This document shows positions 1-5,928 of a DNA stretch of 7,775 bases, piece after piece. The translations under genes were made by a program, and so were the position numbers. The notes under the pieces are model-generated. The model was not told the DNA's origin. It made no database searches and saw nothing but the letters and a program-made list of their open reading frames with translations. The stretch is from contig JACQYG010000114.1 of the NCBI GenBank assembly GCA_016208345.1, positions 1-7,775 on the forward strand, read 5' to 3'. Source of the stretch: Chloroflexota bacterium. GTDB lineage: Bacteria > Chloroflexota > DTOL01 > JACQYG01. Each line of letters starts with the position of its first letter. Positions within the stretch are counted from its first letter, which is position 1.

Positions 1-40
1 GCCAGCCTCAGGGCCACCGACACCCTGGTGCCGCCTCGCC
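1..40. other. Window edge downstream of the minus-strand gene
   Basis: These 40 bases follow the stop of the minus-strand gene. A CAGGG/CCCTG inverted pair (around 9-27) could form a short hairpin, but no T-run follows it on the minus strand, so it is not called a terminator. Nothing else can be supported. Confidence 0.3.
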
Positions 41-466
41 CTATTTTCTCACCAGCCAATCCAACCCACCCTGAGAGATGAAAGATTCAAATTCCGGCAA
101 AGTCTCGAAGACGCGAGTGGAAAAGAAATTGATCACCCAGTTTGTGGTCATGGGGGTAATAGTGTAGATGGGCACGCCTGCCCGATAGGCCTCCCAGATC
201 TCAATGGCCGTGCCCATGCTGGCGCTGGGCAGGTAGGCGATGAGGGCGTCAGCAGCCTTCGCTTCCTGGACCAGGGCGAGAAACGTCTCCTTCCCCAGGT
301 CCGGGGCGTAGTCTACGCTGTTAGGATGAAGGTCCATGGGGCAGACGACTTCGACCTTGGGGCAGTGAGCCCGCAGGATAGCCTTGATCGCGTGGCGGTA
401 ACCCTGGTCGTTGAGCTCCCGGCCCAGATTAGAGCCTTGAATTATGCCGGATAGGAAGATTTTCAC
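41..466 (-). CDS. Nucleoside 2-deoxyribosyltransferase-like protein
   Basis: A 141-residue protein with the layout of the nucleoside 2-deoxyribosyltransferase-like fold. It has a short N-terminal strand with a glycine-containing turn (VKIFLSGIIQGS, residues 1-12), an acidic position before a hydrophobic strand (D73, ALIAYLP) and the motif SMGTAIEIWEAYRAG (residues 83-97). In true family members the Glu of the G-T-x-x-E-I stretch (here E89) is the catalytic nucleophile. Members cleave or exchange the base of nucleosides or nucleotides, but the substrate cannot be read here and a non-catalytic role is possible. I chose the GTG at 464-466 because family members start at this strand. An in-frame GTG at 503-505 would add 13 unrelated-looking residues. 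The gene is divergent from rsmI and has a good promoter at 546-574. Its stop codon is at 41-43. Family-level confidence is good; the exact activity is unknown. Confidence 0.72.
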   Translation of the reverse strand: MKIFLSGIIQGSNLGRELNDQGYRHAIKAILRAHCPKVEVVCPMDLHPNSVDYAPDLGKETFLALVQEAKAADALIAYLPSASMGTAIEIWEAYRAGVPIYTITPMTTNWVINFFSTRVFETLPEFESFISQGGLDWLVRK

Positions 467-507
467 TGTGGCACCATTTTGGCTTATAGCCGTGCCCCAA
501 ATCACAT

Positions 508-536
508 TTCCATTCGACCGGACACTGTGCTAAAAT
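508..536 (+). promoter_or_regulatory. Candidate extended -10 promoter for rsmI
   Basis: TAAAAT at 531-536 is preceded by TGC, making an extended -10 element, with TTCCAT 17 bases upstream (508-513) as a weak -35. Transcription would start near 543, leaving a leader of about 120 nt before rsmI. It overlaps the divergent minus-strand promoter, so polymerase probably cannot occupy both at once. Confidence 0.4.
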
Positions 537-545
537 ACGGCCTAG

Positions 546-574
546 ATTATACCGTCTAGCCTTTCCGGTGGCAA
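546..574 (-). promoter_or_regulatory. Sigma70-type promoter for the deoxyribosyltransferase-like gene
   Basis: On the minus strand, TTGCCA (574-569) is followed after exactly 17 bases by a perfect TATAAT (551-546). This is five of six plus six of six matches to the vegetative consensus. Transcription would begin near 539, giving a leader of about 34 nt to GTG 505 or about 73 nt to GTG 466. A dyad CTAGA-N8-TCTAG (542-559) overlaps the -10 box and could be an operator; that part is inference. Confidence 0.6.
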
Positions 575-602
575 GCACTTTTCAATAACCGGCCAGGTTG
601 TT

Positions 603-620
603 CGGCGGGCTGACCTGCCG
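603..620 (+). other. Stable hairpin in the rsmI leader
   Basis: CGGCGGG (603-609) can pair with CCTGCCG (614-620) over a 4-base CTGA loop, giving seven pairs including one G-U in RNA. It lies 43 nt upstream of the rsmI ATG. No T-run follows, so it is not a terminator. A regulatory role is possible but unsupported. Confidence 0.3.
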
Positions 621-663
621 CACGTCCATGCGGTGGCCTCGCCTTTCTTTACTAGTAGAGAAA

Positions 664-1285
664 ATGTCCACGCTCTTTTTGGTCGGCACACCTATCGGCA
701 ATTTGGAGGACATCACCCTGCGGGCCCTGAGGGTGCTCCGGGAGGTGAGGCTCATCGCCGCCGAGGATACCAGGAGAACCAGGCTACTACTGTCTCGGCA
801 CGGGATTGCCACAGCGGTCACCAGCTATCACGAACACAACAAACTGAGCAAGCTGAGTCCTGAAATCAGTTGCCCACGAGAAGAGAACCCTGGTGGCGTT
901 TGAGGCACCCCACCGTCTCTGCTCCAGCTTGCAGGCTATGCGGGATGCCTGGGGCAACCGGAGGATCGTCGTCGCCCGAGAGCTCACCAAGGTTTACGAG
1001 GAGATCCGGCGTAGCACCATCTCCGAAGAAGTGGCCCACTTCGCCACGACCAGGCCCCGGGGGGAGTTCACGCTGGTGATCGAAGGGGCCCGGGAGGAGG
1101 ACTCGGTGACCCCCACCGACCGGGAACTCCGGGAACGCCTGGCCCACCTGCAGGCCTCGGGCCTGGACCGCAAGTCGGCCACCGCACAGGTAGCCCGGGA
1201 ATCGGGTCGATCCAAGAGAGACGTGTACCGGGTCTGGTCAAGCCTGAGCGAGAAGCACCCGGAAAAACGGCCGCCAGGCGGTTAG
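664..1285 (+). pseudogene. rsmI: Broken rsmI: 16S rRNA (cytidine-1402 2'-O)-methyltransferase with internal deletion and frame change
   Basis: RsmI uses S-adenosylmethionine to methylate the ribose of C1402 in the ribosomal decoding centre. The N-terminal part (664-855, from ATG 664) is clear: [19 protein letters not shown], then AAEDTRRTR and [11 protein letters not shown]. The frame then runs into unrelated residues and stops at 901-903. The C-terminal part is in another frame from about 857 to the TAG at 1283-1285 and reads [20 protein letters not shown], then VARELTKVYEE and the usual C-terminal helical tail (GLDRKSATAQVARESGRSKRDVY). Intact enzymes have about 280 residues. Here the two parts sum to about 205, and the whole central block is missing (the SDAGTPGISDPG loop, the PGPSA region and the GFLP motif). 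The remaining product could not bind SAM normally. A TGA at 854-856 closes the second frame just at the junction. Either a decayed gene or an assembly deletion; identity is certain, integrity is not. Confidence 0.85.
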
Positions 1286-1293
1286 AGTTTTTT
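1269..1293 (+). terminator. Weak intrinsic terminator candidate at the end of rsmI
   Basis: GGCCGC (1269-1274) can pair with GCGGTT (1278-1283) across a CAG loop, the outer two pairs being G-U. AGAG and then six T residues (1288-1293) follow. The stem overlaps the rsmI stop codon. It is short and weak, but its position between rsmI and a candidate metG promoter is right. Confidence 0.35.
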
Positions 1294-1302
1294 ACTGGTT
1301 TA

Positions 1303-1311
1303 TGATAGAAT
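1303..1311 (+). promoter_or_regulatory. Candidate extended -10 promoter for metG
   Basis: TGATAGAAT matches the extended -10 pattern TGnTAnAAT. No convincing -35 is seen 16-18 bases upstream (around 1282-1288, TTAGAG-like). Transcription would start near 1318, about 60 nt before the metG ATG. No T-box-like structure is apparent in the short leader. Confidence 0.35.
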
Positions 1312-1367
1312 ATGCGCCATCTGGGGTAAGGGATCCATGACCATGCTTGGATGAAACTTGTAGAAAT

Positions 1368-1371
1368 GGAG
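1368..1371 (+). promoter_or_regulatory. Ribosome binding site fixing the original metG start
   Basis: GGAG sits 5 nt before ATG 1377. It shows that translation is set up to begin at 1377, upstream of the frame-breaking duplication, not at the GTG at 1556. Confidence 0.6.
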
Positions 1372-1376
1372 TTGAA

Positions 1377-3088
1377 ATGCCGGAGCATATACTGGTCTGC
1401 GTGGCCTGGCCCTACGCCGACGGATACATTCATACCGGCCACATCGCCGGCGCGTCTGGCCCTACGCCGGCGGATACCTTCATACCGGCCACATCGCCGG
1501 CGCGTACCTTCCGGCAGACGTCTTTGCCCGCTACCACCGGGCCAAGGGCAACCTGGTGCTCATGGTCTCCGGCAGCGACCAACACGGCACACCGATCACC
1601 GTGACGGCCGAGCAGGAAGGCAGGCCACCCAAAGAGGTGGCCGAGTTCTACCACAAGAGCTTCCTGGAATCCTGGCAGAAACTGGGGATCAGCTATGACC
1701 TGTTCACCAAGACCGAAACCGAAAACCATAAGCAGGTCACCCACGACATCTTCCTGACGCTTCTAAACAAGGGCTATATTCGCAAAGAGGTGATGCAGTC
1801 TCCCTACTGCGAGCATTGTCACCGTTACCTGCCCGATCGCTACGTGGAAGGGAAATGCCCCTACTGCGGAACTCCAGGCGCTCGCGGCGATCAATGCGAC
1901 GTTTGCGGCAAGCCGCTCAATTCCATAGAGCTCCTGGAGCCTCACTGCCGCTTCTGCGGCCATACCCCCGAGATCCGCGACACCGAGCATTTCTTCCTGG
2001 ATCTGGGAGCCTTCGAGGCTAGGCTGCGCGCCTGGGTGGATAGACAGGCCCACTGGCGGCCGAACGTGCGTGCTTTTACGCTCAACCTATTGAATTCCGG
2101 GCTCCGCAGTCGACCCATAACCAGGGACATCGATTGGGGCATTTCGGTGCCGCTTCCCGGTTTCGAGAGCAAGCGCATCTACGTTTGGTTCGAGGCGGTG
2201 ATCGGCTACCTGTCGGCCAGCATCGAGTGGGCTCAGCGCCAAGGGCAGCCGGAGAAATGGCGGGAGTGGTGGCAGCAGAAGGCAAAGACCTACTATTTCA
2301 TCGCCAAAGATAACATCCCCTTCCACACGGTAATCTGGCCAGCCATGCTCATGGGGTATGGGGACTACAATCTGCCGTACGACGTGCCAGCCAACGAGTT
2401 TTTGAACCTGGAGGGACGGAAGATCTCCAAGAGCCGACGTTGGGGGGTTTGGATCCCTGACTATCTGTCCCGGTACGAACCCGATCCGCTGCGCTACTAT
2501 CTGGCGGCAAACGCCCCGGAGACCAGCGACTCCGACTTCACCTGGCGGGAATTCTTCCGGCGCAACAACGACGAACTGGTGGCCACCTACGGCAATCTGG
2601 TTCACCGGGTCCTGACCTTCACCTATCGGAATTTCGATCGTCAGGTCCCTGTGCCGGTCGACCTGGAGGATGTGGATAAGGCCATGCTGGATCGGGCCCG
2701 GGCCACTCTCACTGTGGTGGACGGACTCCTGGCCGGCTGCCAGTTCAAGGCCGCCCTCCGTGAGATCATGGGGCTGGCCCAGGAGGCCAATCGCTACCTG
2801 GACGCCAGGGCTCCCTGGAAACGGATCAAGGCTGATCGTCCTGCCGCTGCCACGAGCCTGTTCGTGGCCCTCCAGGTGATCAACGTGCTGAAGCTCCTGT
2901 TCTACCCCTTCCTGCCCTTCAGCTCCCAGAGGCTCCAGGGTTATCTGGGATACGACAAACCGATCGGCCCAGGGGACTGGCAATGGAGTGAATTGCCCGT
3001 GGGGCAGGCCTTGCGCGAACCCGCACCGCTGTTCCAGAAGCTGGACGAGACCCTGGCCGAAGAGGAGGTGGCCAGGCTGGGGAGGTAA
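1377..3088 (+). CDS. metG: Methionyl-tRNA synthetase (MetRS), reading frame broken by a 50-bp tandem duplication
   Basis: MetRS charges tRNA-Met with methionine using ATP in the cytoplasm, for both initiation and elongation. From ATG 1377 the protein begins [22 protein letters not shown], a class I start with the HIGH-like motif HTGH. An imperfect 50-bp repeat (1406-1505) then shifts the frame, and the original frame ends at 1602-1604. The rest of the enzyme continues in the second frame: [16 protein letters not shown], four Cys pairs of the zinc knuckles (CEHC from 1808, then CPYC, CDVC, CRFC), WPAMLMG, the KISKS loop (2420-2434) and the alpha-helical anticodon-binding domain. Removing one 50-bp copy gives a seamless protein of 553 residues, normal for a MetRS without the C-terminal tRNA-binding extension. 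As written, the only ordinary start in the long frame is GTG 1556, which would lack the HIGH motif and be inactive. The enzyme is normally essential, so either the sequence is wrong or another MetRS exists. Confidence 0.9.
1406..1505 (+). repeat. Imperfect 50-bp tandem duplication inside metG
   Basis: Copy one is 1406-1455 and copy two is 1456-1505. They match at 48 of 50 positions and differ at 1420/1470 (A/G) and 1428/1478 (A/C). Both copies encode a believable MetRS signature in their own frame: [13 protein letters not shown] in the first and [13 protein letters not shown] in the second. Because 50 is not a multiple of three, the second copy is in a different frame and restores the downstream MetRS frame. 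Confidence 0.95.
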
Positions 3089-3158
3089 CCGCTGGCCACT
3101 TTGGCGTGAATGAAATGCCACTCTGCCTCTGGCACGGGGACAGCGAGCCTGGTTTGTG

Positions 3159-3911
3159 ATGTCTGGACTGATAGATACCCATGCTCACCTGGATTCAGAC
3201 GAGTACGCCCATGACCTGGAAAGTGTGATCGAGAGAGCCGGCCAGGCTGGTATCCAGGACATAGTCACCGTGGGGGTAGACTTGCCCACCAGCCGAAAAG
3301 CCATCGGCATCGCCGAAAGGGACCGGGCTGCCATCGCCGGCCTGCGAGAGCTGTGCCGCCATCCTAGGGTGGTGGCGGTGGGAGAGATCGGCCTGGACTT
3401 TTATCGGAACCTCTCTCCGCGCAAAGCCCAGCTCGCGGCTTTCCGGCAGCAGTTGGAACTGGCAAGCCAGATGGGGCTGCCGGTGATCATCCACGACCGC
3501 GCCGCCCATTCAGATGTTATGTCTATGTTGGCTGAGTGGCTGCCCCAGCCGCAGGCCAACACGTCAGGCCCGGCCAAACCCGTAGGGGTCCTGCACTGTT
3601 TCTCCGGGGACCTGGCTATGGCCGAGCGAGTGGTGGAAATGGGGTTTTTCATCTCGCTGGCTGGCCCGGTGACCTTCGCCAATGCCCGGGCGACTCGAGA
3701 CATGGCGCAGAAGATCCCCCTGGATAGGCTGCTGTTAGAAACCGATTGCCCATTCCTGGCTCCGGAGCCCCACCGGGGTCAGCGCAACGAACCGGCCTAT
3801 GTGCGTTACGTGAGCGACCAGGTGGCAAAGCTGCGCAACTTAAGCCCGGCGATCGTGCGCGAACAAACCACCATAAATGCAAAGCTCCTCTTCGACTTCA
3901 ACCATAGCTGA
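3159..3911 (+). CDS. tatD: TatD-family metal-dependent hydrolase (DNase), internally shortened
   Basis: TatD proteins are TIM-barrel, two-metal hydrolases with 3'-5' exonuclease or DNase activity. The 250-residue protein keeps all recognisable metal ligands: the HxH pair H8/H10 (DTHAHLD), E76 (GEIGLDFY), H112 (VIIHDR), H147 (LHCFSG) and D196 (ETDCPFLAP), plus RGQRNEPAYV. ATG 3159 is preferred; a GTG directly before it (3156) adds one residue. The distance from the second His to the GEIGLD Glu is 66 residues, compared with 84 in the B. subtilis homologue YabD as I recall it. The segment normally carrying (Y)AA(V/I)GxHP is absent between D55 and R56 (near 3323), and the frame is kept. A small extra loop rich in Pro and Gln follows residue 129. 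tatD next to metG is a conserved arrangement. Identity is secure; activity after the loss is uncertain. Confidence 0.88.
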   Translation: MSGLIDTHAHLDSDEYAHDLESVIERAGQAGIQDIVTVGVDLPTSRKAIGIAERDRAAIAGLRELCRHPRVVAVGEIGLDFYRNLSPRKAQLAAFRQQLELASQMGLPVIIHDRAAHSDVMSMLAEWLPQPQANTSGPAKPVGVLHCFSGDLAMAERVVEMGFFISLAGPVTFANARATRDMAQKIPLDRLLLETDCPFLAPEPHRGQRNEPAYVRYVSDQVAKLRNLSPAIVREQTTINAKLLFDFNHS

Positions 3912-3918
3912 GGAGAGG
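3911..3918 (+). promoter_or_regulatory. Strong Shine-Dalgarno deciding a TTG start
   Basis: AGGAGAGG begins on the last base of the tatD stop codon and lies 6 nt before TTG 3925. It favours that TTG over the in-frame ATG at 3877, which would overlap tatD by 35 bp, has no comparable site and adds a low-complexity Ser/Thr stretch. Confidence 0.65.
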
Positions 3919-3924
3919 CCGAAT

Positions 3925-4902
3925 TTGAAGACGCTAACCATCTTGAGCTCCGTTGCTGAGGACCTGCAACTCGTGGAACAAAGCCTGCACCAGATCACGC
4001 AGGTGGAATTTCCTATCCTGGCAACCATACTGGCCGACCTGTTCCAAAGCGGTGGCAAACGGCTCCGTCCGGCCCTGGTGCTGTTGGCCGGCCACTTTGG
4101 CACCTACGACCGCTCCCGCCTGATACCTCTGGCCGCGGCGGTGGAAACCCTGCATACGGCTACCCTGGTACACGACGACCTGATCGACAATTCCCTCCTG
4201 CGACGCGGCAATCCCACCATGAACACCAGATGGCACGGCGGGGTGGTGGTCCTGGTGGGTGACTATCTCTTCGCCAAGGCCGCCGAGCTGGCTGCAGGGT
4301 CGGAATCCGCTGAGGTGGCCTCTCTATTCGCCCAGACCCTGGGCGTGATCTGCCGCGGTGAACTGAGGCAGGCCTTCAGCATTGGAAATGGCCAACCGAC
4401 GATTTCCGAATACCTGGAGCGGATATTCAGCAAGACCGCCTCCCTTTTCGCCTCCTCCAGCAAGTCTGGCGCGGTTCTGGCCGGCGCAACCCCGGCACAC
4501 TGCCAGGCCTTGCACGATTACGGCTTGCATTTTGGTATGGCCTTTCAAATCGTCGATGACATACTGGATTTCACTGGGACGGAAGGGGAACTGGGCAAGC
4601 CCGTGGGGAGTGATCTACGCCAGGGCACCATCACCCTGCCGACCATTCACTATCTTCTGGCCTACCCAGGGGACAATCCCGTGTCGCACTACCTGGCGAA
4701 CAGTACTGATGGGAAAGGCCGGGATGATGCCCTGCAGGCCGCCGTCCAATGCATAACCGGCTCCAAGGCCATTGAACTATCCTATAATAATGCCAGGGAA
4801 TTCATTTCCAGAGCCAAGGAGGCCGCCCTGGCCTTGCCCGACACTGAATATCGCCACACCCTGGTGGAGCTGGCCGACTACGTCATCGAGCGGCGGGTCT
4901 AA
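3925..4902 (+). CDS. Polyprenyl diphosphate synthase (trans-isoprenyl, long-chain type)
   Basis: This enzyme extends allylic diphosphates with isopentenyl diphosphate to make all-trans polyprenyl diphosphates. With the TTG start it has 325 residues, the usual size. Motifs in order: GGKRLRP (43-49, diphosphate binding), the first Asp-rich motif HDDLID (D84, D85, D88), RRGNPTMN (93-100), a KTASLFA helix (170-176) and the second Asp-rich motif DDILDF (D211, D212, D215), followed by GKPVGSDLRQGTITLP. The residues four and five places before the first Asp are small (A79, T80). In this family bulky residues there stop elongation early, so a long product, such as a quinone side chain, is more likely than farnesyl or geranylgeranyl diphosphate. 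It follows tatD by 13 nt and precedes glycosyltransferases by 10 nt, so it is co-transcribed. A heptaprenyl, octaprenyl or similar chain length cannot be fixed from sequence. Confidence 0.9.
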   Translation: MKTLTILSSVAEDLQLVEQSLHQITQVEFPILATILADLFQSGGKRLRPALVLLAGHFGTYDRSRLIPLAAAVETLHTATLVHDDLIDNSLLRRGNPTMNTRWHGGVVVLVGDYLFAKAAELAAGSESAEVASLFAQTLGVICRGELRQAFSIGNGQPTISEYLERIFSKTASLFASSSKSGAVLAGATPAHCQALHDYGLHFGMAFQIVDDILDFTGTEGELGKPVGSDLRQGTITLPTIHYLLAYPGDNPVSHYLANSTDGKGRDDALQAAVQCITGSKAIELSYNNAREFISRAKEAALALPDTEYRHTLVELADYVIERRV

Positions 4903-4912
4903 GGCCCTGAGA

Positions 4913-5926
4913 ATGGTCGATCTCTCCGTAGCCATCGTCAGTTGGAACGTGGCCCCTCTGCTGGACAGATGCCTACGATCCATCTACGCCAGCCTCTCCC
5001 AAAAGGTCGAAAAACTCGGGACATCTCCTCCGGAGTCACCTAGGGGCCAGAGGCCCCTTCGGGTGTCGTCCACCGCTTGTCGACCTTTGGCTATCGAGAT
5101 CATCGTAGTCGATAACGCCTCTACTGACGGCAGCCTTCAACTGGTGAGGGAAAGCCATCCGCAGGTACAACTGATCGCCAACCCCACCAACGCTGGCTTT
5201 GCCCGGGCTAACAACCAGGCCATCGCCAGGAGCCAGGGACGATTCATCCTTTTGCTTAACTCCGACACCGAGGTCCGGGGAGATGCTTTGGCGAGAATGG
5301 TTGACTACATGGAGGCCCATCCTGAGGTGGGAGTTCTGGGCCCTCAGCTGCTCAATGCCGACGGCTCTGTGCAGCCCTCCCGACGCCGATTTCCCACCCT
5401 GGCCACGGCCTTTGTAGAGAGCACCATCCTCCAGCCCTGGTGCTCGCAGGGCCACCTCCTGAGCCGTTATTACGTCCGAGACGTGCCCGAGGACCTGCCC
5501 CAGGAAGTAGACTGGCTGGTCGGCGCTTGCCTGATGGTCAAACGGCAGGTAGTGGAAGAGGTTGGCTCATTGGATGAGCACTTCTTCATGTACTCGGAAG
5601 AGATGGACTGGTGCTATCGGATCAAACGAAAAGGGTGGAAGGTGGCGTATCTCCCCACGGCTCAGGTGATTCACCACGAAGGCAAGAGCAGCGAGCAGGC
5701 CGTAGCCTCCCGGCATATCTACTTCAATTCCAGCAAGGTGTACTATTTCCATAAGCACTTCGGCCATTGGCAGGGTGAGGCGTTGCGAGCCTTCCTTCTC
5801 TGCACCTTTGTGATCCAGCTTCTGGTGGAATCGGCAAAATGGCTCCTGGGCCACAAACGCCGGCTGCGGCGAGAGCGCGTGGGCGCCTATTTGGCCGTAT
5901 TGCGTTCAGGGTTGAAGACGCCGTGA
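4913..5926 (+). CDS. Family 2 (GT2) glycosyltransferase with an in-frame palindromic insertion
   Basis: A 337-residue GT-A-fold transferase that probably adds a sugar from a nucleotide-sugar donor to a growing envelope glycan. The start SVAIVSWNVAPLLDRCLRSIYASL is typical. It is followed by VVDNASTDGS (D67), NAGFARANNQAI, the metal/nucleotide-binding LLLNSDTE (D118), FFMYSEEMDWCYRIKRKGW with the likely catalytic acidic residues (E229/E230, D232), and AQVIHHEGKSS. This resembles rhamnosyltransferase-type GT2 enzymes. A hydrophobic stretch near 292-312 may touch the membrane. Residues 31-58 or so (KVEKLGTSPPESPRG onward) have no place in the family: they separate the first helix from the IIVVDNAS strand and are encoded by a nested inverted repeat (4999-5090). 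ATG 4913 follows the upstream stop by 10 nt and has only a weak ribosome site (GAGA), so coupling is likely. The sugar specificity is unknown. Confidence 0.88.
   Translation: MVDLSVAIVSWNVAPLLDRCLRSIYASLSQKVEKLGTSPPESPRGQRPLRVSSTACRPLAIEIIVVDNASTDGSLQLVRESHPQVQLIANPTNAGFARANNQAIARSQGRFILLLNSDTEVRGDALARMVDYMEAHPEVGVLGPQLLNADGSVQPSRRRFPTLATAFVESTILQPWCSQGHLLSRYYVRDVPEDLPQEVDWLVGACLMVKRQVVEEVGSLDEHFFMYSEEMDWCYRIKRKGWKVAYLPTAQVIHHEGKSSEQAVASRHIYFNSSKVYYFHKHFGHWQGEALRAFLLCTFVIQLLVESAKWLLGHKRRLRRERVGAYLAVLRSGLKTP
4999..5090. repeat. Nested inverted-repeat (palindromic) element inserted within the GT2 gene
   Basis: The ends are inverted: CCAAAAGGTCGA (4999-5010) against TCGACCTTTGG (5080-5090), eleven pairs with one bulged A. 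In the centre AGGGGCC-AGA-GGCCCCT makes a perfect 7-bp hairpin (5042-5058), and CTCCGGAG (5027-5034) is palindromic. The arms between them are partly complementary. It encodes a Ser/Pro/Arg-rich peptide in frame. About 92 bp with no transposase suggests a miniature, non-autonomous element. No clear target-site duplication is visible. Confidence 0.6.
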
Positions 5927-5928
5927 GC

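Noticed and set aside
345..358. Sequence TTCGACCTTGG resembling the end of the palindromic element in GT2
   Set aside because: Only about ten bases match, it lies inside conserved coding sequence and there is no partner arm nearby, so chance similarity is likely.
1377..1604. Programmed ribosomal frameshift to rescue metG
   Set aside because: No slippery heptamer or downstream stimulatory structure is apparent, and the product would carry a duplicated HIGH region. A duplication error explains it more simply.
2087..3121. Long antisense open frame of 344 codons opposite metG
   Set aside because: It lies antisense to strongly conserved MetRS sequence, is rich in Gly, Pro and Gln as GC-rich shadows are, and has no family resemblance.
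3116..3134. Possible terminator hairpin TGCCA/TGGCA between metG and tatD
   Set aside because: The stem is only 5 bp, the loop is 9 bases and no T-run follows.
3877..3924. Upstream ATG start for the polyprenyl synthase
   Set aside because: It adds a low-complexity Ser/Thr stretch overlapping tatD by 35 bp, while a strong Shine-Dalgarno sits at the right distance from TTG 3925.
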